This document shows, one piece after another, positions 1 through 6,222 of a stretch of 7,477 nucleotides of DNA. Below the pieces are notes generated by a model. The model saw only the letters and a list, made by a program, of their open reading frames with translations. It searched no databases and was not told where the DNA came from. Each line of letters opens with the position of its first letter. Position 1 is the stretch's first letter. The stretch comes from a bacterium (GTDB taxonomy: Bacteria > Latescibacterota > UBA2968 > UBA8231), in the NCBI GenBank assembly GCA_027593305.1, contig JAQCJA010000218.1, positions 1 through 7,477 of the forward strand, read 5' to 3'. The position numbers and the translations under genes are program-made.

Positions 1-966
1 ACTCAGGGTCAGACAGGCACCGGTACTGGCCGCCGCAACTGCCGTGCGCGGCTGATGCGCCAGCAACAGGCGTGGTCCTTCCGGGGCGTTGGCGAAAACC
101 GCGCCTGCATCCGCCGTGTGGCGCCGGTCACCCGGCAGGCCCTGGTCACCGGCCGGATCGGGCAGGCCGCCAATGACAAGTCGGGCGCTGCCTTTCGTGA
201 CCACCGCGTGACTGTTGCTGAGCAGATGCAACCCGAGATCCTCAATCTTCGCCATCCACGCCGCCGCATCCCAGTAGTAGTCGTGGTTGCCGGTGCAGAA
301 CCAGGTGCCCAACGGGGCCGAAAGCTGCGCCAGAGGCGCCACGTGCGAAGCGAGATCCGCAACCGTGCCGTCTGCCAGGTCCCCGGTGAAGCAGATGAGA
401 TCGGCGTCCAAGTCATTGACGGCCTGTACCATGGCTTCGACAAAGGGCAGGCGGATGGTGGGCCCCACGTGCAGGTCGCTGATGTGGACGATGCGCAAAC
501 CGTCGAGATCGGGCGGCAGATTGGTGATCGGCACCGTCAGATGGGTCACAGGTGGCTGTCGCTGGGCCTGATACCAGGAAAACGCAGAAAGTACAACAGC
601 TACTGCGGGGCAGACGCCGGCACTGAGGCGGATCCAGTCCGTGCTGGCTTCTGCCGGTGACAGAATCAGCCCTGTCAGGTGTTGTACAAGCAGCAGAATT
701 GCCCACAGGAGATCACGCAGGAGCACGACATCAAACAGGACGACGGCGCAGCCCAGTCCCATCCAGGTCACCCACGCGGCGGGGCGATGCCAGCGCCTCG
801 GCAGGTGGCCGCTCCGCATGCCTGCCAGCAAGGCAACCGGCAGCAGCGCCAGGATGACGGTGCCCGTCGTCCATAGCCATGACAGGGATGGCAGGGCAGA
901 TTGCAGACGCCATGACGGATAGCCGAAGACGATGCTGAGAAGCAACAGAAATATGGCGAGGAACAA
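1..966 (-). CDS. Membrane-anchored calcineurin-like metallophosphoesterase (C-terminus cut by window edge)
   Basis: The visible 322 residues hold an N-terminal membrane domain followed by a binuclear-metal phosphoesterase domain. Hydrophobic segments lie at about residues 2-16, 28-49, 63-99 (probably two helices) and 114-130. The catalytic domain shows SDLHVG (D164, H166), FTGDLADG (D196), GNHDYYW (N227, H228, D229) and AHQPR (H304). The usual last motif, GHTHGGQ, should follow immediately beyond position 1, where the frame is still open. Family knowledge (COG1408, YkuE/YaeI-like) supports hydrolysis of a phosphoester, perhaps in lipid metabolism; the substrate cannot be read here. I chose the TTG at 966 as start because AGGAG lies 8 nt upstream and it keeps the first helix. 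The first in-frame ATG, at residue 48, would remove the first hydrophobic segment and most of the second. The gene diverges from the SIMPL gene at 995. Family is confident; the exact start is moderate. Confidence 0.88.
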   Translation of the reverse strand, partial: MFLAIFLLLLSIVFGYPSWRLQSALPSLSWLWTTGTVILALLPVALLAGMRSGHLPRRWHRPAAWVTWMGLGCAVVLFDVVLLRDLLWAILLLVQHLTGLILSPAEASTDWIRLSAGVCPAVAVVLSAFSWYQAQRQPPVTHLTVPITNLPPDLDGLRIVHISDLHVGPTIRLPFVEAMVQAVNDLDADLICFTGDLADGTVADLASHVAPLAQLSAPLGTWFCTGNHDYYWDAAAWMAKIEDLGLHLLSNSHAVVTKGSARLVIGGLPDPAGDQGLPGDRRHTADAGAVFANAPEGPRLLLAHQPRTAVAAASTGACLTLS

Positions 967-994
967 CGATGATACTCCTGACGCAAGGAATGCA
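967..994. promoter_or_regulatory. 28-bp divergent gap holding two back-to-back ribosome binding sites
   Basis: The minus-strand Shine-Dalgarno AGGAG (979-975) serves the TTG at 966 with 8 nt spacing. The plus-strand AAGGA (985-989) serves the ATG at 995 with 5 nt spacing. The two sites are only 5 bp apart. There is no room here for a sigma-factor promoter, so each gene's promoter must lie inside the opposite coding region. I saw no convincing -35/-10 pair on either strand nearby. Confidence 0.6.
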
Positions 995-1702
995 ATGAAC
1001 GTGATGAAGATACTGCCCGGACTGGGAATCAGCCTTGTACTGCTGGCCTCTTCGGTGCTGGCCGACGATGCCCTGGAGGGCCGTCATATCACCGTTGATG
1101 GCACGGGCACCGTGCGGGGTCGCCCGGACCTGGCCATCGCCGAACTGGGTGTCACCTCGCGAGGAGAATCGGCGACGGCCGCCATGGCAGAAAACAAGCG
1201 CATGGTCGCCTCGCTGTTGCAGGCCCTGAAGGATCAGGATGTTGCCGAGGCCGATGTGCTGACCACGGATTTCGACATTCATCGGGAGCTGCAGAATCGC
1301 CGCGGCGCTGACGACGAAGAGGGGCAGGAGCGCTTTGTTGTGCGCAATCTGGTGCAGGTTACCGTTCGTGACATCGAGCGTGCCGGTTACCTGCTGGACA
1401 AAGTCGTCGAGGCGGGGGCCAACGAGGTCCGGGGCATACGCTTCACGCTGCAGGACGACACACAGATGGCTGCGCAGGCGCGCGAACTGGCTGCCGCAGA
1501 TGCACACGCCAAGGCCATACATCTGGCCCAACTGCACGATGCACGCCTCGGCAAGGTGCTGCGCATATCCGAATCCGGCTTCCATGCAGCGCGTCCCGAA
1601 GCGATGATGATGCGTGCCATGGACTCCTCGAGTTCCACCGTAAGTGCCGGAGAACTGACCTTCACAACCCAGCTGCAGATCATATACCAACTCAAGGACT
1701 GA
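995..1702 (+). CDS. SIMPL-domain (YggE-like, DUF541) periplasmic protein, first paralogue
   Basis: This is a 235-residue secreted protein of the SIMPL family (COG2968; E. coli YggE, Brucella BP26). An N-terminal signal peptide with a hydrophobic core at residues 6-22 ends in SSVLA, with predicted signal peptidase I cleavage after A23. The mature part carries family hallmarks: V.G.G (34-38), RPDLA (43-47), a GV strand, VRN...VTVRD (116-126), AGANEVRGIRFTL (140-152), and ADAH..A..LA with LGKVLRISES near the end. An acidic insert, RRGADDEEGQE (102-112), lies before the VRN strand. The ATG at 995 is preferred because AAGGA sits 5 nt upstream. The frame is open back to 932, but that would bury the signal peptide. 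It leads a plus-strand run, with the paralogue starting 2 nt after its stop. Known members form oligomeric periplasmic assemblies and are linked to oxidative-stress phenotypes; no reaction is established. Confidence 0.9.
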   Translation: MNVMKILPGLGISLVLLASSVLADDALEGRHITVDGTGTVRGRPDLAIAELGVTSRGESATAAMAENKRMVASLLQALKDQDVAEADVLTTDFDIHRELQNRRGADDEEGQERFVVRNLVQVTVRDIERAGYLLDKVVEAGANEVRGIRFTLQDDTQMAAQARELAAADAHAKAIHLAQLHDARLGKVLRISESGFHAARPEAMMMRAMDSSSSTVSAGELTFTTQLQIIYQLKD

Positions 1703-1704
1703 TC

Positions 1705-2412
1705 ATGAGATATCGCAACGTGCTGATCGCCGCCGGCATGGCCGCCCTGTTGGGCGTCGGTTGCCAGGCGGACACCATACTGCGGACCGAGTCGGGCGCC
1801 GACGACCGCGTCAGTGTATCCGGTTCGGCGAGCCTTGAGGCGACGCCGGACGTGGCGACAACAACCCTCGGTGTGCAGACCTTCGAGGCGGACGCCGTGG
1901 CAGCGGTAACGGCCAACAACGGGAGGACGGCTGCCGTCATCAACGCATTGCGGGGCCTCGGTGTCAGAGAGTCGGACATGCAGACGAGTGGCTTCTCGAT
2001 TGCACCACAACGCGCCTACAGCGAGGACCGTCCGGACTCGATCACCGGATTCTGGGTGCGCAACACCATTGCGGCGACCGTCCGCGATCTGGCCATCGTC
2101 GGCTCGATCCTGCAGGAGGCAATCAACGCCGGCGCCAACGAGATCCATGGACTGCAGTTCACCCTGTCGAACCCCGATTCTCTGGAAGATATCGTCCGGG
2201 TTCTGGCGGTAGAGGATGCCCATCATCGCGCCGAAGCGCTCGCCGAGGCAGCCGGCGCCCGCCTGGGGCGCATCATCAGCCTGAATGAGTCTTCCGCTTC
2301 GGTGCCCTACTATTTCCGCGGGGCCCTCGAGTCCGACGCGGCAGGTGTGCCTGTAGAGCCGGGAGAGGTGGAGGTGTCAGCCAGCGTCTCGGCCGTATAC
2401 GCTCTGGAGTAA
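1705..2412 (+). CDS. SIMPL-domain (YggE-like) protein, second paralogue, probable lipoprotein
   Basis: Also 235 residues and clearly homologous to its upstream neighbour, though diverged. Shared blocks include PDVA (48-51), the LGV strand, VRNTIAATVRD, AGANEIHGLQFTL and AEDAH-like/ARLGRI..LNES. The N-terminus MRYRNVLIAAGMAALLGVGC reads as a lipoprotein signal, with LGVGC fitting the broad lipobox and C20 as the lipidated residue. Q at +2 would favour the outer membrane if the Asp-avoidance rule holds. Signal peptidase I cleavage after CQA (residue 22) is the alternative. The first paralogue has no cysteine at its cleavage site, so the pair may be one soluble and one anchored partner. AAGGA at 1694-1698, inside the end of the upstream gene, gives 6 nt spacing to the ATG, so the two are surely co-transcribed. 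Function is unknown beyond family membership. Confidence 0.88.
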   Translation: MRYRNVLIAAGMAALLGVGCQADTILRTESGADDRVSVSGSASLEATPDVATTTLGVQTFEADAVAAVTANNGRTAAVINALRGLGVRESDMQTSGFSIAPQRAYSEDRPDSITGFWVRNTIAATVRDLAIVGSILQEAINAGANEIHGLQFTLSNPDSLEDIVRVLAVEDAHHRAEALAEAAGARLGRIISLNESSASVPYYFRGALESDAAGVPVEPGEVEVSASVSAVYALE

Positions 2413-2449
2413 TGGCCGGTACCGGGTCAATCTGTTACCTTGCGCGGTT

Positions 2450-3301
2450 ATGACATCTACCGCTGATCTGCTCCGTCTCGTACGGGACCGCCTCAACCCG
2501 GGCGGTCCCGTGATCGACGCCCACGTGCATCCGCTGGACAATTTCGGGGGCTTCCACATCGACGGTGTTCGCGGCGACGTCGATCGACTTTGTGGCGCCG
2601 CCCGCCGTGCCGGCATCACACGTGCCTGCCTGTTTTCACTACACACCACAGTTCCTCGGGACCCGACGCCTGCACAGTGTCGTCAGGCCAATGACTATGC
2701 CCTGGCCATGCGCGACACGTCGGATGGTTTCTTTCTGCCATTCTGCTACGTCAGCCCGACGACACCCGATGCGGCCGTTGCCGAGATCGACCGCTGCGTC
2801 GGCGGGGAGGGCATGGTGGGCATCAAACTGTGGGTGGCGCAGCGGGCGACGGATCCACGACTGGATCCGATTCTGCGGCGATCCGTCGATCTGGCAGTGC
2901 CGGTGTTGCAGCATGCCTGGCGCAAGACGACGGGCAATCTGCCCGGAGAGTCCTTCCCGGCTGATGTCGCCGATCTGGCGCGACGGCATCCGCAGGCGCG
3001 CATCATCATGGCCCATCTCAACGGCTGCAATCCCCGCGGTGTCGAGGATGTCCGCGATTGTGACAACGTCTATGTCGATACGTCCGGGGGAGATCCGGAG
3101 ACAGGCATGGTTGAGCTTGCCGTCGAACGTCTTGGGGCCCACCGCGTCGTCTATGGCTCGGATGCGCCCATACGCCACTTCGGGGTAACCCTGGCCAAAG
3201 TTGTCGGGGCGCGCCTCAGTGATGCAGACAAGCGCGCCGTCCTGTGGAACAACCTCAAGGGTTTGCTTCCGGAGCGCGCCGGGCTGGGAGGCGTGGAATG
3301 A
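2450..3301 (+). CDS. Amidohydrolase-2 family metal-dependent hydrolase (TIM barrel), catalytically complete
   Basis: A 283-residue TIM-barrel hydrolase of the Amidohydrolase-2 group (COG2159-like). All expected metal and catalytic positions are visible in order: IDAHVHP (H25 and H27, the HxH pair after strand 1), GIKLW (K126), VLQHAW (H155), IIMAHLNG (H189) and YGSDAPI (D238, after strand 8). The group includes decarboxylases, lactonases and other hydrolases, so the substrate is open. Being cytosolic is likely, as there is no signal peptide. The ATG at 2450 follows a 37-nt gap after the SIMPL gene and has no clear Shine-Dalgarno (upstream TTGCGCGGTT). It puts the HxH motif 25 residues in, normal for the family, and no better start is seen. 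The gene overlaps the next one by 4 nt (ATGA), implying translational coupling with a degenerate paralogue. Confidence 0.88.
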   Translation: MTSTADLLRLVRDRLNPGGPVIDAHVHPLDNFGGFHIDGVRGDVDRLCGAARRAGITRACLFSLHTTVPRDPTPAQCRQANDYALAMRDTSDGFFLPFCYVSPTTPDAAVAEIDRCVGGEGMVGIKLWVAQRATDPRLDPILRRSVDLAVPVLQHAWRKTTGNLPGESFPADVADLARRHPQARIIMAHLNGCNPRGVEDVRDCDNVYVDTSGGDPETGMVELAVERLGAHRVVYGSDAPIRHFGVTLAKVVGARLSDADKRAVLWNNLKGLLPERAGLGGVE

Positions 3302-4050
3302 TAGACACCTGTGTCTGGACCGGGCACTGGGGCAGCCTTGCCATCCCCGGGACGCCGAGTGACGTGATCGATTCGGTCACCGCCGTCGGCGCCACAAAGA
3401 TTCTGCTGTCACCACTGAACGGGGTATGGGCGCACAATCTGCATGCCGCCAATGCCGGGGTCTATGCTGTGGCCGCTGCCGATGAACGGGTGCTTGCGGC
3501 ACCGTTGCTGGACCCGACGCTGCCAACCTGGATCGAACAAGTGCAGGTCGCCGTAGATGTGGGGGCACCTCTGGTGCGCTGGCTGCCGGCCTATTCGGGC
3601 TTCGCTCTGCAGTCAGCAGATGAGTGGGCGCGGATCGTTACCGAGGCGCAGCGGATTCTGTGGGTGCAGACACGCCTGGAAGACCCGCGACGTCAGCACC
3701 CGTTGGGCGTGGTGCCCGACGTCGATGCTGCGGCAGTGATCGATCTTGCCCGCCGCCATCCGGATCTGGCCGTTGTCCTTGGCGGCGCGACGTGGAAAAC
3801 TGTGCTTGATCTGGCGCCGGCGATTCTGTCCCTGCCGCATTGCTATGCCGACACCTCCATGGTGGACGGTGTCGACAGCGCCCTGCGTCTCATCGATGCG
3901 GGTCTGGAAACGCGTCTGTTATATGGGTCCCACGCGCCCCTGTTCATGCCCCTCGGAGCCATGGCGCGGATCGTTTTCGATGTCGATAACGAGACAGCGC
4001 ACCTCATCCTGCATGAAAACGCGAGCACGCTGCTGGACTGCGGCCGTTGA
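3298..4050 (+). CDS. Amidohydrolase-like protein lacking all metal ligands (probable pseudoenzyme partner)
   Basis: A 250-residue protein that aligns with its upstream neighbour. DLARRHPDLAVVL (149-161) matches DLARRHPQARIIM, CYADTS (182-187) matches VYVDTS, and LLYGSHAPL (207-215) matches VVYGSDAPI. Every catalytic position differs: the HxH after the first strand is C5-V-W7, the third His falls at VQTR (T125), the fourth sits in LGGATW (about A164), and the last Asp is H212. It should therefore not bind the usual zinc site. The frame is intact and the fold core is kept, so this is not a decayed gene. An unusual conserved-looking patch, QTRLEDPRRQH (124-134), might be a new site. The start ATG overlaps the previous stop (ATGA), with GGGAGG 6 nt upstream. 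The in-frame ATG at 3244 lies inside the neighbour and would add 18 residues. Likely a structural or regulatory subunit, or an enzyme of altered chemistry. Confidence 0.8.
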   Translation: MIDTCVWTGHWGSLAIPGTPSDVIDSVTAVGATKILLSPLNGVWAHNLHAANAGVYAVAAADERVLAAPLLDPTLPTWIEQVQVAVDVGAPLVRWLPAYSGFALQSADEWARIVTEAQRILWVQTRLEDPRRQHPLGVVPDVDAAAVIDLARRHPDLAVVLGGATWKTVLDLAPAILSLPHCYADTSMVDGVDSALRLIDAGLETRLLYGSHAPLFMPLGAMARIVFDVDNETAHLILHENASTLLDCGR

Positions 4051-4076
4051 CGCCTGCTGCTGCGGCTCGGCGGTAC

Positions 4077-5183
4077 TCAGCCGCGCGCCGCACGTTGGCG
4101 CCGCACACGCGCCGGCACGTCATCTTCGCGAATTTCCGACGAATGGATTCCCAGCGACCGGTCCGTCAGCGGCAGGTCGACGCGCACGCCGCCCCGCCGA
4201 TGCGATTCGCGCAGCGCGATGGCCACCTCGAGCGCCGCCAGGCCGTCGGCATCGCTGCAACGCACCCTGGCACCCGTCTCGATTCCGGCGATCAGTTCAT
4301 CGATAACGCTCAATCCCATGCCGCGGATTCGCGCTGGCAGGGGAAAGGGGATCCGCGCCGGCACGCCCCCCCCACGGGGGCCACCGGGCACCGTACGCCA
4401 CAACTCCCAGTCGAGGCCGCCCGCCAGGGAGCGGACCCGCTGCTCGGTACCGATCACATCGATCTCCCACGATGCCTGCCCCGTCGGCGTCGAACGCAGA
4501 TAGGCGCGCACACCATTGTCGAAGGCGAGGTAGCCGTTGCCCATCAAGTCACCCTCGCCAGCGGCAGCGACATCGGATTCCATTTCACCGAAGACCCAGG
4601 TGACCTCACCGCCGGCCAGGTAACGGATGATATCGATGGCATGCGAGCCGTTGTGCGACAGACCACAGTTGGCATAGGCCGTCACCTGCAGCACATTGCC
4701 GAACTCGCCGCTGTCGATGCGCCTGCGGGTCTCAGCGAAGGCGGGGGTCCAGCGCCGGGCACAGTTGACGGCAACAGTGACGTTGTGCTCGGCGCAGGTC
4801 GACACGATGTCATCCGCCTCGGCCAGGGTCAGCGACAGTGGTTTCTCCGCCCAGATGGCGCCGACACCGGCGGCTGCAGTGTCCAGGATGATACCATGAC
4901 GCACGCGGGCCGTTGTGCAGATGCTGACGATGTCCGGTTTCTCCACGGCGAGCATCTGTCTGTGGTCGGCGTAGACGTGCTGCGTCGACAGCCCCCAACG
5001 TGCAGCAAAGATCTCACGCTGCTCGCTATGCGGGTCGGCGCCGGCGACCAGTTCCACACGCTCGTGCGCGGCATAACTGGGCGCGTGGCAGTTGGGATTG
5101 AAGGGTTTGGCGCCCTGTTCGATCTCGTCGTCGAAGGTGCTGCCCATGCGGCCGAGGCCGATGACGGCTGCCCGGTAGGTCAT
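4077..5183 (-). CDS. Gfo/Idh/MocA family NAD(P)-dependent oxidoreductase
   Basis: A 368-residue dehydrogenase (COG0673). The N-terminal Rossmann domain begins with AAVIGLGRMG (GxGxxG, residues 9-14). D50 in VAGADP, at the end of strand 2, suggests NAD preference. The hallmark EKP motif is WAEKPLS (K114, substrate-binding and catalytic), followed by VAVNCARRW (137-145). The C-terminal substrate domain has GSHAIDIIRYL (H181, D184), the catalytic His region of the family. A longer-than-usual loop, STFDDEIEQGAKPFNPNCHA (15-34), follows the glycine motif. Family members oxidise or reduce sugars, cyclitols and related polyols; the substrate here is unknown. The ATG at 5183 has GGAAG 4 nt upstream and overlaps the stop of a 21-codon ORF by ATGA. 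It converges on the amidohydrolase-like gene with 26 bp between stop codons, so the two are not in one operon. Confidence 0.92.
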   Translation of the reverse strand: MTYRAAVIGLGRMGSTFDDEIEQGAKPFNPNCHAPSYAAHERVELVAGADPHSEQREIFAARWGLSTQHVYADHRQMLAVEKPDIVSICTTARVRHGIILDTAAAGVGAIWAEKPLSLTLAEADDIVSTCAEHNVTVAVNCARRWTPAFAETRRRIDSGEFGNVLQVTAYANCGLSHNGSHAIDIIRYLAGGEVTWVFGEMESDVAAAGEGDLMGNGYLAFDNGVRAYLRSTPTGQASWEIDVIGTEQRVRSLAGGLDWELWRTVPGGPRGGGVPARIPFPLPARIRGMGLSVIDELIAGIETGARVRCSDADGLAALEVAIALRESHRRGGVRVDLPLTDRSLGIHSSEIREDDVPARVRRQRAARG

Positions 5184-5245
5184 ATGTCTTCCGCCTTTCT
5201 CTGAAGAAAGGGCACACGGTAAACGACACGGCGCCTGCTGTCCAT
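5180..5245 (-). CDS. Candidate 21-residue leader ORF, coupled to the dehydrogenase
   Basis: A short ORF starts at ATG 5245 with GGAGGTGA (5257-5250) upstream; GGAGG is 7 nt from the ATG. This is the best Shine-Dalgarno match in the window. It ends in ATATGA, so its TGA overlaps the ATG of the dehydrogenase in the classic ATGA arrangement. The peptide begins MDSRRRVVYR and ends QRKAEDI. It is arginine-rich (five Arg) and uses AGG, AGA and ATA codons. It resembles no domain I know. It could be a leader peptide setting dehydrogenase translation, a tiny protein, or a coincidence in high-GC DNA. A 7-bp inverted repeat lies inside it, so ribosome passage would melt that hairpin. Confidence 0.4.
   Translation of the reverse strand: MDSRRRVVYRVPFLQRKAEDI
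5194..5211. repeat. Perfect 7-bp inverted repeat with 4-nt loop between divergent genes
   Basis: CCTTTCT (5194-5200) and AGAAAGG (5205-5211) are exact reverse complements around CTGA. The repeat starts 11 nt upstream of the dehydrogenase ATG, within the candidate leader ORF. It may act as an operator dyad for a regulator serving both divergent genes, or as a hairpin in the dehydrogenase mRNA. There is no adjacent T-tract in either direction, so it is not an intrinsic terminator. Confidence 0.4.
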
Positions 5246-5257
5246 CCCGTCACCTCC

Positions 5258-6061
5258 ATGCGCATCTTCGCCATCTCCGATCTGCACGTTGACTTCGCCG
5301 CCAATCTGGCCCTGGTCCGTTCATTGTCGAGCGTCGACTACGTGGCAGATGTGCTGCTTGTCGCCGGCGACGCGTCCCATCGTCTGGACCGCGCCGCGGC
5401 GGCATTGACCGCTCTGCGGCAGCGCTTCGCCCGCGTCTTCTTTGTGCCGGGGAACCATGATCTCTGGGTGGACGACGGGGAAGGACCCCTTGCCGACGCA
5501 GCCGTGGAAACGTCCCTGCAGCGCATGGCGTCGCTGGAGGGCCTGTGTCGTCAACTCGGGGTGGAAACCGAGCCAGCCGCTGTGGGGGAGATCCGGGTCG
5601 TGCCACTCTACGGCTGGTACGAAACCACCTTCAGTGATCGCCTGCATGGGGACGCACCGATGGATCGGATCTCGCGCCGATGGGCCGACTTCAAGCGCTG
5701 TCGCTGGTCAGGGGACCTGGCAGAGGATGATGTCCGCTGTCACTATTTCGCCCGGCTCAACGAAGACAGGTTGACGGGCGCGCAGGAACATGTGATCACG
5801 TTCTCCCACTTCCTGCCACGCCCGGAATTGCTGCCCCCCGTGCAGGTGCTGCGTTTCAAGGAGTTGCCCCATGTCTCCGGCACCGACCATCTGGAACGGC
5901 AATTGCGGGCAGCCGGTGCACGGGTCCATGTGTTCGGCCACACCCACATTCCATGGGATGTGACGATGGATGGCGTCCGCTATGTGCAGAATCCGCTGTC
6001 CTACCCCCACGAGCGCAAACGCCGTCGGCAGGAGGGGATCCGACTGGTGCAGGTCGGTTGA
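5258..6061 (+). CDS. Soluble calcineurin-like metallophosphoesterase
   Basis: A complete 267-residue cytosolic phosphoesterase with no signal peptide or membrane segment. Binuclear metal-site motifs are all present: ISDLHVD (D8, H10), VAGDAS (D38), PGNHDLW (N66, H67, D68), TFSHFL (H184) and FGHTHIPW (H228, H230). The middle carries PLYGWYETTF and WADFKRCRW, as I recall from a branch of this superfamily also seen in plants and cyanobacteria. The substrate is unknown. The ATG at 5258 is the only workable start, since SDLH follows at once and no ATG, GTG or TTG codon lies just upstream in frame. The preceding bases TCACCTCC are the complement of a Shine-Dalgarno, so this gene itself has none. 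It diverges from the candidate leader with 12 bp between start codons and converges on the permease. Confidence 0.92.
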   Translation: MRIFAISDLHVDFAANLALVRSLSSVDYVADVLLVAGDASHRLDRAAAALTALRQRFARVFFVPGNHDLWVDDGEGPLADAAVETSLQRMASLEGLCRQLGVETEPAAVGEIRVVPLYGWYETTFSDRLHGDAPMDRISRRWADFKRCRWSGDLAEDDVRCHYFARLNEDRLTGAQEHVITFSHFLPRPELLPPVQVLRFKELPHVSGTDHLERQLRAAGARVHVFGHTHIPWDVTMDGVRYVQNPLSYPHERKRRRQEGIRLVQVG

Positions 6062-6067
6062 TCCGGC

Positions 6068-6222
6068 CGCTGAAATGTGATCCTGCGTTACTCGTATCTG
6101 AGGGCGTCGATGGGGTTCAGCATCGCTGCCTGGCGGGGCGCCCTCATTCGAGCGCTGAAAGGTGCGCCTCTGTTACTCGTATCTGAGGGCGTCGATGGGA
6201 TTCAGCATCGCTGCCTGGCGGG
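6068..6222. repeat. Imperfect direct repeat (two 70-bp copies, 85-bp spacing) of the permease 3' end
   Basis: Copy one spans 6068-6137 and copy two 6153-6222. The second holds the last 16 codons of the permease, including its stop, plus 20 bp downstream of it. Read base by base, the coding-matched 50 bp differ at one position (a synonymous AAT/AAC Asn codon), while the 20 bp past the stop differ at five. This fills most of the 111-bp gap between two convergent genes. No terminator-like hairpin with a T-tract was seen in the gap. Confidence 0.85.
6088..6137 (-). pseudogene. Remnant C-terminal tail of a second MacB/FtsX-type permease
   Basis: Read on the minus strand, this encodes RQAAMLNPIDALRYE followed by TAA, identical to the last residues of the intact permease 85 bp away. 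The phase is different from that gene (85 is not a multiple of 3), so it is not readthrough sequence. Upstream of RQAAM the homology stops abruptly and no membrane helix or ribosome binding site precedes it. It is best read as the stub of a lost tandem paralogue. A partial 3'-end duplication of the existing gene is the alternative. Confidence 0.65.

Noticed and set aside
731..2226. Long minus-strand open frames (319 and 279 codons) across the SIMPL genes
   Set aside because: They show no domain or signal, and they lie opposite two clear SIMPL proteins with good ribosome binding sites.
2416..2425. CCGGTACCGG, a 10-bp palindrome just after the second SIMPL stop
   Set aside because: A perfect 10-mer palindrome of this composition is easily met by chance in GC-rich DNA. 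There is no second copy near the next start and no hairpin loop, so I do not call an operator.
3244..3297. Earlier ATG extending the second amidohydrolase-like protein by 18 residues
   Set aside because: The extension is Arg/Gly-rich, has no ribosome binding site and lies within the neighbour's coding region. ATG 3298 has GGGAGG at good spacing and lines up with the family's first strand.
4062..4084. GCGGCT/AGCCGC stem with 11-nt loop between the convergent stops, as a terminator
   Set aside because: The stem is only 6 bp, the loop is long, and neither direction has a T-tract. It also overlaps the dehydrogenase's last codons.
4365..4381. GCCCCC/GGGGGC hairpin with 5-nt loop inside the dehydrogenase gene
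   Set aside because: It is explained by codons for a Gly/Pro-rich loop (PGGPRGGGVP) within an intact frame.
4047..5204. A 385-codon plus-strand open frame opposite the dehydrogenase, longer than that gene
   Set aside because: Its translation has no recognisable motif and is Arg/His/Gly-rich, while the opposite strand encodes a complete Gfo/Idh/MocA protein. Long antisense frames are expected in high-GC coding DNA.
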